Source: Aliarcobacter sp.
Lineage (GTDB): Bacteria; Campylobacterota; Campylobacteria; Campylobacterales; Arcobacteraceae
NCBI GenBank assembly: GCA_017996075.1
Contig: JAGOHQ010000025.1
Coordinates: forward strand, 4,202 to 9,663
Direction: 5' to 3'
Length of the DNA: 5,462 nt
Of the stretch, positions 1-4,949 are shown piece after piece. A program made the position numbers and the translations under genes. The notes below the pieces were generated by a model. The model was not told where the DNA came from. It saw only the letters and a program-made list of their open reading frames with translations, and searched no databases. Within the stretch, counting starts at the first letter, position 1. Every line of letters begins with the position of its first letter.

Positions 1-88
1 AGAAAACGAACAGCTAAGAAAGAAAAGAATTCATAAAAAGATAATCTGTGAAAATGATAATTGGAACTTTTGTTCCAATTATTTATAA
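1..88 (+). other. Possible 3' end of an unidentified upstream gene, frame unresolved
   Basis: All three + frames are open from the window edge and stop soon: frame 1 at 34-36 (tail ending KKEKNS), frame 2 at 86-88 (containing ENEQLRKKR, coiled-coil-like), frame 3 at 15-17. Any of them could be the C-terminus of a gene cut by the window edge, and too little sequence is present to choose. Frame 1 or 3 fits better with the hairpin at 57-82 acting as the gene's terminator, because frame 2 reads straight through it. No product can be named. On the - strand the region has only a very short ORF without a ribosome binding site. Confidence 0.3.
57..82. terminator. Perfect 11-bp hairpin, probable terminator of the upstream gene
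   Basis: Positions 57-67 and 72-82 are exact reverse complements around a TTTT loop, with core TTGGAAC / GTTCCAA. The + strand continues TTATTTAT, a poor but T-rich tail. It sits just after two of the three possible stop codons at the window edge, so a Rho-independent terminator is the simplest reading. The perfect symmetry and only four G/C pairs also allow a protein-binding palindrome. Confidence 0.45.
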
Positions 89-320
89 AATAAATATCCA
101 AAAAATATAAAAAAATCAATTCTTTCATAATACAAACTTTATTTAATTTATCAAAAAATATACCGTTATATAATAAAATAAATAAAGTTTATGTTACTTT
201 TAAACATACTAATATTAAATAAAACTTAAAATCTTAATATTTTATAGCTTTCCTTTGGTTTTAATTATAAGATTTATTTGCAATAGAAATATTATTTAAA
301 AACATAAAAGGAGAGAATTT
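83..320 (+). promoter_or_regulatory. AT-rich leader upstream of sorA with inverted repeats and candidate promoter
   Basis: No gene is seen here. The stretch is extremely AT-rich. It contains a TATAAT hexamer at 169-174 without a recognisable -35 box, which is common in Campylobacterota promoters. A perfect 12-bp inverted repeat (134-145 and 179-190) brackets that hexamer. A second, 8-bp repeat lies at 211-218 and 234-241 and may be chance in such AT-rich DNA. A further -10-like TATAAG is at 266-271. The true sorA transcription start cannot be fixed from sequence. The ribosome binding site AAGGAGA at 308-314 is strong and well placed for the ATG at 321. Confidence 0.4.
134..190. repeat. Perfect 12-bp inverted repeat with 33-bp spacer
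   Basis: The left arm AAACTTTATTTA (134-145) and the right arm TAAATAAAGTTT (179-190) are exact reverse complements. The spacer holds the TATAAT at 169-174 and the ATTTATCA element at 146-153. It could be a paired operator or a long stem in a leader transcript. AT-richness raises the chance level, although each arm carries one G/C pair and matches over all 12 positions. Confidence 0.45.
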
Positions 321-1646
321 ATGGGCAAAAAAAATAAAAAAAGTATTGGAATTCATGAAGCATATGCAAATGACCCAATTAAGGCTGATTTGGAAATCTT
401 TGGAAGAGAAGTTGAACCAACAACAAGAAGAGGGTTTTTTAAAAAAAGTTCACTTTTAGCAATGGCTGCAATAGTTGGTTCAAACATACCATTTGCAAAC
501 AATATGCCAGGCGGATTAATACCGGCTTTGTTGGCAAATTCTGATAAACCTTTTAGTGTTGAAGGTAAAGATGGACTTATTTATTTAAATGATAGGCCAA
601 TAAATGCTGAAACACCTCCACATTTATTAAATGATGAGTTTACGCCAGATAAACACTTTTTTATTAGAAACAACGGGACACCACCTGAGTTAAAAACTAT
701 AGATGTTAAAAATTGGTTACTTGAAATTTCAGGTGAAAGTTGTAAAAATCCTACAACTTTTTCTATTGATGATTTAAAAAGTAAATTTAAACATCACACT
801 TATGCATTAACTTTAGAGTGTGGAGGAAATGGAAGAGTTGAGTTTAATCCACCAACAAAAGGAAATCAATGGGAACTTGGTGCTGTTGCATGTGGAAGAT
901 GGACAGGAGTTAGATTAAAAGATGTTTTAGAGGCTTGCGGAATTAAAAAAGATGCAGTTTATATTGGATATTACGGAGCTGATATACATTTAAGTGGAGA
1001 CCCTACAAAAGTTGTTATTAGTAGAGGAGTTCCTATTAAAAAAGCTTTAGAAGATGAAGTTTTAATAGCTTGGGCTTATGAAGGTCAAGAGATACCATAT
1101 CAAAATGGTTATCCTTTAAGACTTGTTATTGGTGGTTGGCCAGCATCAGTTTCTGGAAAATGGTTGAATAAAATTGTAGTTAGAAATAAAGTTCACGATG
1201 GTGAAAAAATGATGGGACAATCTTATAGAATGCCTTGTGAGCCAGTAGCTCCTGGTTCTACAGTACCAAATGAAAATATGTGTATTATTGAATCAATGCC
1301 AGTAAAATCACTTATTACTTTCCCAAAATCTGGACTTACTCACTCTTTGGGTGATAAATTAAAAATAAATGGAAAAGCATGGGCAGGTGATTTAAGTATT
1401 AAAGAGATGTACGTTTCAATTGATTTTGGTGGAACTTGGGAAAAAGCAAAACTTAATAAACCACTAAATAAAACTGCATGGCAAACTTGGGAAACAAGTG
1501 TTAAATTCCCGCAAAAAGGATACTATGAAGTTTGGGCAAGAGCAACAGATAGTAGTGGAAAAATGCAACCTATGATTTTACCAGGATGGAATCCTAGAGG
1601 TTACTTGAACAATGCTTGTCACAGAATAGCTGTTCAAGTTGTATAA
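321..1646 (+). CDS. sorA: Periplasmic sulfite:cytochrome c oxidoreductase, molybdenum subunit SorA (SoxC/sulfite oxidase family)
   Basis: Oxidises sulfite to sulfate in the periplasm at a molybdopterin centre and passes electrons to the cytochrome encoded next door. The 441-residue product has a twin-arginine signal: RRGFFKKSS at 36-44 followed by a hydrophobic stretch to about residue 59, so it is exported folded with its cofactor. The oxidoreductase molybdopterin-binding domain spans about 95-300. It includes LECGGNGR with C167 as the expected molybdenum ligand (compare L-x-C-x-GN-R in sulfite oxidases), then W-TGVRLKDVL, and SGKWL at 278-282. The Mo-co dimerisation domain runs from about 327 to the end, finishing GWNPRGYLNNACHR. 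A strong AAGGAGA precedes the ATG, and no alternative start keeps the Tat motif. The 35-residue n-region before the arginines is long. Gene order matches the sulfite oxidase pair Cj0005c-Cj0004c of C. jejuni. The symbol could instead be soxC-like, but no soxD or other sox genes are visible. Confidence 0.93.
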   Translation: MGKKNKKSIGIHEAYANDPIKADLEIFGREVEPTTRRGFFKKSSLLAMAAIVGSNIPFANNMPGGLIPALLANSDKPFSVEGKDGLIYLNDRPINAETPPHLLNDEFTPDKHFFIRNNGTPPELKTIDVKNWLLEISGESCKNPTTFSIDDLKSKFKHHTYALTLECGGNGRVEFNPPTKGNQWELGAVACGRWTGVRLKDVLEACGIKKDAVYIGYYGADIHLSGDPTKVVISRGVPIKKALEDEVLIAWAYEGQEIPYQNGYPLRLVIGGWPASVSGKWLNKIVVRNKVHDGEKMMGQSYRMPCEPVAPGSTVPNENMCIIESMPVKSLITFPKSGLTHSLGDKLKINGKAWAGDLSIKEMYVSIDFGGTWEKAKLNKPLNKTAWQTWETSVKFPQKGYYEVWARATDSSGKMQPMILPGWNPRGYLNNACHRIAVQVV

Positions 1647-1658
1647 TAAGGAGCAAAT

Positions 1659-1994
1659 ATGAAAAAAGTGTTAATACTCCTTTTTGCATCATCATTTCTT
1701 TTTCTTCAAGCTCAAAAAGTTGATTCTGAATCTGGATTAATTATTGCAAAAGGTTTTGAAACTGTAAAAGCAAATTGTACTGTTTGTCATAGTGCAAGAT
1801 TTATTACTACACAAAAAGGTGATAGAAATACTTGGAAATCAATGATTGTTTGGATGCAAAGAACTCAAGGCTTATGGGAGTTTACACCCGAGGTAGAAGA
1901 TGAAATACTAACTTACCTTGAGCAAAACTATCCTCCTGTTGAAAACTCAAGAAGACCTAATATAAAATTAAAAGATCTTCCAGCTACAAACTAG
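1659..1994 (+). CDS. sorB: Monohaem cytochrome c, electron acceptor subunit SorB
   Basis: Small periplasmic c-type cytochrome that takes electrons from SorA and delivers them to the respiratory chain, probably to a terminal oxidase (inference from the family). The 111 residues begin with a Sec signal peptide (KK followed by a hydrophobic run, likely cleavage near LQA at 16-18). There is one haem c motif, CTVCH at 40-44. M62 and M66 in SMIVWMQ are candidates for the sixth iron ligand. The C-terminal tail is proline-rich and basic. The gene starts 12 bp after sorA with AAGGAG at 1648-1653, so the two are surely one operon. Its last codons lie inside a 14-bp hairpin. It could be annotated just as a cytochrome c family protein, but position beside sorA makes the partner role very likely. 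Confidence 0.9.
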   Translation: MKKVLILLFASSFLFLQAQKVDSESGLIIAKGFETVKANCTVCHSARFITTQKGDRNTWKSMIVWMQRTQGLWEFTPEVEDEILTYLEQNYPPVENSRRPNIKLKDLPATN

Positions 1995-2015
1995 AGATAA
2001 AATCTCTAGTTTGTA
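1985..2015 (+). terminator. 14-bp perfect hairpin overlapping the sorB stop codon
   Basis: Positions 1985-1998 and 2002-2015 are exact reverse complements with an AAA loop, and the stop TAG (1992-1994) lies in the left arm. The stem should be stable, with five G/C pairs. The following sequence is CACTTTAAAATATTA, without a solid T-run, so it may be a weak intrinsic terminator or an mRNA 3'-end stabiliser for sorAB. Confidence 0.65.
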
Positions 2016-2031
2016 CACTTTAAAATATTAC

Positions 2032-2060
2032 TTGACACAAAAATAAAAATCAAATATAAT
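2032..2060 (+). promoter_or_regulatory. Consensus sigma-70 promoter of the Rrf2 gene
   Basis: TTGACA at 2032-2037 and TATAAT at 2055-2060 are separated by exactly 17 bp, a perfect match to the housekeeping consensus. Transcription would start near 2067, giving an untranslated leader of about 18 bases. A perfect -35 box is unusual for Campylobacterota, where it is generally degenerate. A promoter this strong would normally need repression, and an inverted repeat overlaps its -10 end. Confidence 0.8.
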
Positions 2061-2084
2061 TTATCAATTAGGTAGGTGATAAAT
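2059..2084. promoter_or_regulatory. Palindromic candidate operator over the -10 edge and ribosome binding site
   Basis: ATTTATCA (2059-2066) and TGATAAAT (2077-2084) are perfect 8-bp inverted repeats with a 10-bp spacer, 26 bp in all. They reach from the last two bases of the -10 box to the base before the ATG at 2085. A dimeric winged-helix repressor bound here would block initiation. Rrf2 proteins often autoregulate, so binding by the product of this gene is the natural guess. The same stretch includes the ribosome binding site (AGGTAGGT, 2070-2077), so an RNA hairpin hiding it is an alternative. Confidence 0.55.
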
Positions 2085-2543
2085 ATGAAAGTATCAAAAA
2101 AAACGGATTATGCATTAAGAGCCTTATTTGCAATAGCAGAAGCTGATAGTTTAATCTCTATTAGAGAATTATCAGAGCAGGTTGATGTTCCAAGAAGATT
2201 TTTAGAAAATATTATGCTTGAGATGAACAAAGCTGGATGGGTAAAAAGTATTCCTGGAAGATATGGTGGGTATGTTTTAGCAAAAAAATCAGATGAGATA
2301 ACTATGGGTGAGGTTATACGATATTTTGAAGGTATGATTGCTATGATCTCTTGTGTTTCAGTCTCTAGCTATGAGCCATGTAGCCAAGAAGGAAAATGTT
2401 ATTTTAGAAGAGTTTTTTTAAATATTAGAAATTTAACAGCACAAATTTTAGATAAAACTACTATTGCTTCTTGTTTAGGTCAAGCTCCAGTTACAAAAGA
2501 AGATGTTTTAAAAGAAGAGTTTGTTGGTGGTTTAGGGATTTGA
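2085..2543 (+). CDS. Rrf2/IscR/NsrR-family transcriptional regulator, probable Fe-S sensor
   Basis: DNA-binding regulator of the Rrf2 family, 152 residues. The N-terminus MKVSKKTDYALRAL is the family hallmark. The winged helix-turn-helix covers about 1-70, with ISIRELSEQVDVPRRFLENIM as the helix-turn-helix and GRYGGYVLAKK as the wing. Three cysteines, C90, C99 and C105 (C-x8-C-x5-C), sit where IscR and NsrR bind an Fe-S cluster, so iron-sulfur, oxygen or nitric oxide sensing is likely. A fourth cysteine, C130, lies near the C-terminus. The ATG at 2085 is chosen over the GTG at 2076: it gives the canonical N-terminus and is spaced properly behind AGGTAGGT, while the GTG lies inside that site. 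Targets cannot be assigned; sorAB upstream, zupT downstream and its own promoter are candidates. IscR versus NsrR versus another subfamily is not decided, so no symbol is given. Confidence 0.9.
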   Translation: MKVSKKTDYALRALFAIAEADSLISIRELSEQVDVPRRFLENIMLEMNKAGWVKSIPGRYGGYVLAKKSDEITMGEVIRYFEGMIAMISCVSVSSYEPCSQEGKCYFRRVFLNIRNLTAQILDKTTIASCLGQAPVTKEDVLKEEFVGGLGI

Positions 2544-2545
2544 AA

Positions 2546-2568
2546 ATCTATAAATTATTTTTATAGAT
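2546..2568 (+). terminator. Weak 9-bp hairpin after the Rrf2 gene
   Basis: ATCTATAAA (2546-2554) pairs exactly with TTTATAGAT (2560-2568) around TTATT, three bases after the TGA stop. The position suits a terminator, but the stem has one G/C pair and no T-run follows, so termination would be inefficient. Confidence 0.35.
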
Positions 2569-2654
2569 ATAGTTTAATATTAGTTTCTAGGTGTATATAT
2601 TTTCAAAAATAAATTAGATTTTAAAATATTAAGAGTCTAAAAAATAAAATATGC

Positions 2655-2660
2655 TAACAT
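2655..2660 (+). promoter_or_regulatory. Candidate -10 box for zupT
   Basis: TAACAT preceded by GC resembles Campylobacterota -10 elements and would start transcription about 25 bases before the zupT ATG. No -35 box is visible, nor any clear Fur- or Zur-type palindrome. Readthrough from the Rrf2 gene is the alternative. Confidence 0.3.
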
Positions 2661-2691
2661 AGCACCTTTAAAAATAAATCATAGGTAATTT

Positions 2692-3537
2692 ATGCAAGAC
2701 ATCTCACTTGAAACCTTTCTTTTTGCTGCAATGCTAACTTTTCTCGCAGGATTTGCTACATCTATTGGTGCTATTTTGGCATTTTTCTCAAAAAAAGATA
2801 ACTACTTTATTTTATCAATTGGTATGGGATTTTCAGCTGGAGTTATGATTTATGTATCTTTTATGGAGATTTTAGTTAAATCAAGAGAATCTTTTACTCA
2901 ACTTTATGAAAATCCTATTACAGGCGAATTGTTGACAATTATTTGCTTTTTTATAGGAATAATTTTAACAGCCTTCATCGATAAAGTAATTCCAGAAGAT
3001 TTAAATCCACACGAGCCAAAAAGCGACAATCAACTTCAAGAGTTAAAACCAGATACAAAATCTTCACTAATAAGAAATTCAAAACTAAAAAGAACAGGAA
3101 TTTTCACAGCAATCGCAATAGCGATTCACAACTTCCCAGAAGGTTTTGCTACATTTGTTTCAGCTTTGGAAAACCCAACAGTTGGTATTACAATTGCATT
3201 TGCAATAGCTATTCACAATATTCCAGAAGGAATGGCAGTATCTTTACCAATCTATCACGCAACTGGAGAGAAGAAAAAAGCATTTTGGTATGCAACACTT
3301 TCAGGACTAGCTGAACCTCTTGGTGCTGTTGTTGGGTTTTTCTTGCTTCTTCCTTTTATGGGAGATGCTACTTTGGCAATTGTTTTTGGAATTGTTGCTG
3401 GAATTATGGTTTATATCTCTTTTGATGAGCTTTTACCAGCTTCAAGAGTTTATGGAAATGCTCACACAACAATAGTTGGTATTTCTTTGGGAATGTTTGT
3501 TATGGCTATTAGCCTTGTATTGTTTAAGTTTATTTAA
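2692..3537 (+). CDS. zupT: ZIP-family divalent metal importer, ZupT type
   Basis: Inner-membrane transporter importing zinc and probably other divalent metals such as iron or manganese, as in the ZupT family. The 281-residue protein shows about eight membrane segments, near 8-32, 38-62, 79-97, 134-157, 165-188, 200-222, 226-246 and 258-281. The metal-binding signatures are HNFPEG at 146-151 and HNIPEG at 175-180, in the fourth and fifth segments, followed by SGLAEP at 204-209. A hydrophilic loop at about 98-133 carries H107 and several acidic residues, the usual variable cytoplasmic loop. It is slightly longer than E. coli ZupT. The ATG at 2692 has a modest TAGGTAA behind it. It lies 148 bp after the Rrf2 gene, so may have its own promoter, and converges on rpsU. 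Metal specificity cannot be read from sequence alone. Confidence 0.9.
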   Translation: MQDISLETFLFAAMLTFLAGFATSIGAILAFFSKKDNYFILSIGMGFSAGVMIYVSFMEILVKSRESFTQLYENPITGELLTIICFFIGIILTAFIDKVIPEDLNPHEPKSDNQLQELKPDTKSSLIRNSKLKRTGIFTAIAIAIHNFPEGFATFVSALENPTVGITIAFAIAIHNIPEGMAVSLPIYHATGEKKKAFWYATLSGLAEPLGAVVGFFLLLPFMGDATLAIVFGIVAGIMVYISFDELLPASRVYGNAHTTIVGISLGMFVMAISLVLFKFI

Positions 3538-3542
3538 ATAAA

Positions 3543-3572
3543 AAAAGCCCAATTCCTAAGAACTGGGCTTTT
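3543..3572. terminator. Bidirectional Rho-independent terminator between zupT and rpsU
   Basis: AAAAGCCCAATTC (3543-3555) faces GAACTGGGCTTTT (3560-3572) around CTAA. In the + transcript there is one A-C mismatch and a tail of only four T before ACTTGG. In the - transcript that mismatch becomes a G-U pair and the hairpin is followed by a run of seven T. It is therefore strongest for rpsU, 19 bp beyond its stop, while also ending zupT 5 bp after its stop. Confidence 0.9.
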
Positions 3573-3591
3573 ACTTGGAAAATAATAAATC

Positions 3592-3804
3592 TTATAACCT
3601 AGATTCGTATCTTCTAAGCATATATAATTTTTTAAGCATTTTCTTTCTAGCAGAAATTTTTTGTTTTTTTCTGATTTCAGTCATTGGTTCAAAATATCTT
3701 CTAGCTCTTGTTTCTGTAACTATAAGGTTTCTATCACATTGCTTTTTAAATCTTCTATACGCTTCGTCAAAAGATTCATTATCTCTAACTTTAATGCCTG
3801 GCAC
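3592..3804 (-). CDS. rpsU: 30S ribosomal protein S21
   Basis: Small basic protein of the 30S subunit that helps initiation by aiding mRNA base pairing with 16S rRNA. The 70-residue product [19 protein letters not shown]... with [18 protein letters not shown] and the basic tail ending RRYESRL matches the S21 family as found in Campylobacter and Helicobacter, which begins MPGIKV. The start is GTG at 3804 rather than the in-frame GTG at 3813. The later codon yields the family N-terminus and lies five bases behind GGGTGA, whereas the earlier GTG is part of that ribosome binding site. It stands alone on this strand, divergent from moaC and convergent with zupT, and ends in a strong terminator. Confidence 0.95.
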   Translation of the reverse strand: MPGIKVRDNESFDEAYRRFKKQCDRNLIVTETRARRYFEPMTEIRKKQKISARKKMLKKLYMLRRYESRL

Positions 3805-3840
3805 TAAAATCACCCACTTTCTTTTTAAATTTGAGCTTGG

Positions 3841-3846
3841 ATTATA
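3841..3846 (-). promoter_or_regulatory. Probable -10 box of rpsU
   Basis: Read on the - strand this is TATAAT, 36 bases before the rpsU GTG start, giving a short leader. No matching -35 box is seen 17 bp upstream, as usual in this group. The same bases almost form TATAAT on the + strand (3843-3848), so the element is nearly symmetric. Confidence 0.45.
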
Positions 3847-3874
3847 ATTAAATAAACTTAATTCCTATTTAATC

Positions 3875-3890
3875 TATATTAGAATAGAAT
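3875..3890 (+). promoter_or_regulatory. Candidate -10 region of moaC
   Basis: Three overlapping -10-like hexamers occur: TATATT (3875-3880), TAGAAT (3880-3885) and TAGAAT (3885-3890). They lie 27-43 bases before the moaC ATG, in the divergent gap with rpsU. No -35 box is evident. The moaC ribosome binding site AAGGA is at 3906-3910. Confidence 0.35.
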
Positions 3891-3917
3891 ATTTTTTTAA
3901 ATATTAAGGAATATATT

Positions 3918-4388
3918 ATGAATTTAACACATATTGATGATAATAATAGACCAAAAATGGTAGATGTTTCAGGGAAAAATGAGACACATAGAATTGCAGT
4001 TGCAAGTGGAAAGATTACTATGAGTAAAGAGGCTTATGATGCAATTATTGGAAATATTGTAAAAAAAGGTCCAGTTTTACAAACAGCTGTAATAGCAGCA
4101 ATTATGGGGACAAAAAAGACAAGCGAATTAATACCTATGTGCCATCCTTTACTTTTGAGTGGAATTAACTGTGATATAGAAGAGTTACCACAAACAAATA
4201 GTTTTAAACTTTTTGTTACAGCAAAATTAAATGGACAAACAGGTGTTGAGATGGAAGCTTTAACAGGTGTTAGTGTTGGACTTCTTACAATTTATGATAT
4301 GGTAAAAGCTATTGATAAAAGTATGATAATTTCAGATATTCAGCTTGAAAGTAAAAGCGGTGGAAAAAGTGGAGATTTTAAAAGATGA
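3918..4388 (+). CDS. moaC: Cyclic pyranopterin monophosphate synthase MoaC
   Basis: With MoaA, converts GTP to cyclic pyranopterin monophosphate, the first part of molybdenum cofactor synthesis; MoaC does the ring-rearranging cyclisation in the cytoplasm. The 156 residues match the family's usual length. Recognisable blocks are [18 protein letters not shown] (14-31), [13 protein letters not shown] (66-78), [23 protein letters not shown] (106-128) and the ending KSGGKSGDF. Catalytic positions expected from the E. coli enzyme are present: K50, H76, D127 and K130. The ATG follows AAGGA with 7 bases between. The stop overlaps the next start (ATGA), so the two genes are co-translated. No other moa or moe gene is in the window. 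The cofactor would serve SorA among other molybdoenzymes. Confidence 0.96.
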   Translation: MNLTHIDDNNRPKMVDVSGKNETHRIAVASGKITMSKEAYDAIIGNIVKKGPVLQTAVIAAIMGTKKTSELIPMCHPLLLSGINCDIEELPQTNSFKLFVTAKLNGQTGVEMEALTGVSVGLLTIYDMVKAIDKSMIISDIQLESKSGGKSGDFKR

Positions 4389-4648
4389 TAGATTTAAGTG
4401 ATAAAAAATTAGAGTTAAACTACCCTTGTAGTTGGGAATACAAACTTGTTGTTTTGGAAACTTGTGATATTAAAAAAAGTGTAAAAGAGGTTATTTTTGA
4501 ACGAGAACATAACTTAAAACCATCAAAAACTAGTTCAAAAGGTAAATTCAAAAGTTATAGTTTGGAGATGCTAGTACACAATGATGATGATAGAACTGAG
4601 ATTTTTAGACTTTTAGGTGAGCACAGTGATATAAAAATGGTGTTGTAG
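4385..4648 (+). CDS. DUF493 / YbeD-like conserved protein
   Basis: A protein of 87 residues with no firmly known function, the same length as E. coli YbeD and sharing its landmarks. These are an N-terminal Y-P-x3-EYK segment (13-20), the central [18 protein letters not shown] block (45-62, compare KPSSKGNYHSVSI in YbeD) and the C-terminus DIKMVL (82-87, compare DIVRMVL). The fold known for this family is a small alpha/beta ACT-like domain, suggesting a regulatory or binding role rather than catalysis. It starts within the moaC stop (ATGA overlap) with no separate promoter, so expression is coupled to moaC. Whether this means a link to molybdenum cofactor synthesis is speculation. The family identification rests on my recollection of YbeD and the matching length and motifs. 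Confidence 0.8.
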   Translation: MIDLSDKKLELNYPCSWEYKLVVLETCDIKKSVKEVIFEREHNLKPSKTSSKGKFKSYSLEMLVHNDDDRTEIFRLLGEHSDIKMVL

Positions 4649-4664
4649 ATTTTTATAAATCTAC
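4645..4664. terminator. Hairpin shared by two convergent genes
   Basis: GTAGATTT (4645-4652) and AAATCTAC (4657-4664) are exact reverse complements around TTAT. The stem includes the stop codon of the DUF493 gene (TAG, 4646-4648), and its loop includes most of the stop of the opposing gene (4653-4655). Neither side has a strong T-run, so it is a plausible but weak two-way terminator for the 4-bp gap. Confidence 0.45.
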
Positions 4665-4916
4665 TAACTCCCTTTTAAAAATCTCTTGATTTAATTTTTT
4701 AATAGCAGTTTGGTAGATTTTTTCTACCTCTTTTGTATCTTCTTCTTTTAAAAGAGTTTTTATTTCATCTATATTTTTACCCTCTTCAAAAGCTATGAAA
4801 GTTTTGTACTCTCTTTTTGTAAATTTTCTTTTTAATATTTCTTGAAGTTCATCTTCACTTTTTAGAGTTCCTACAAGTTTTGTTATATGTTTTGTAATTG
4901 AATTTGTGAAATTCAT
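4653..4916 (-). CDS. Small conserved-looking protein with a sigma-70 region 4-like helix-turn-helix (function unknown)
   Basis: An 87-residue, lysine- and glutamate-rich, cysteine-free soluble protein that I do not recognise by name. Residues about 31-78 read like the helix-turn-helix of sigma region 4 or LuxR-type proteins. The pattern is FTKREYKTFIAFEEGKNIDEI followed by TKEVEKIYQTAIKKL, which matches the form x-ExE/R-x-hydrophobic-G-x-x-x-EI-x-x-L-x-V-x-x-A-x-KKL. The N-terminal 30 residues are predicted helical. The ATG at 4916 follows AAGGAAAG (4925-4932) by 8 bases. It lies 33 bp after surE on the same strand, so is probably its operon partner, and meets the DUF493 gene tail to tail. 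Real coding is supported by a good ribosome binding site and close packing. A DNA-binding role is inference; a helical protein-interaction module is equally possible. Confidence 0.7.
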   Translation of the reverse strand: MNFTNSITKHITKLVGTLKSEDELQEILKRKFTKREYKTFIAFEEGKNIDEIKTLLKEEDTKEVEKIYQTAIKKLNQEIFKRELVDL

Positions 4917-4949
4917 AGTTTGATCTTTCCTTTGTTTAATTTTTGCTTT

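Noticed and set aside
2076..2084. GTG at 2076 as start of the Rrf2 gene
   Set aside because: It lies inside the ribosome binding site; the ATG at 2085 gives the family N-terminus MKVSKKTDYALRAL with proper spacing.
2674..2693. ATAAAT-N8-ATTTAT repeat at the zupT start, as an operator
   Set aside because: Only 6 bp per arm, all A/T, in very AT-rich DNA; expected by chance and unlike the Rrf2-gene palindrome in spacing.
3805..3813. GTG at 3813 as start of rpsU
   Set aside because: It is part of the GGGTGA ribosome binding site; the GTG at 3804 gives the canonical MPGIKV start.
3575..3847. + strand ORF of 90 codons
   Set aside because: It lies antisense to rpsU, a certain gene on the - strand, and has no family resemblance of its own; it is a shadow.
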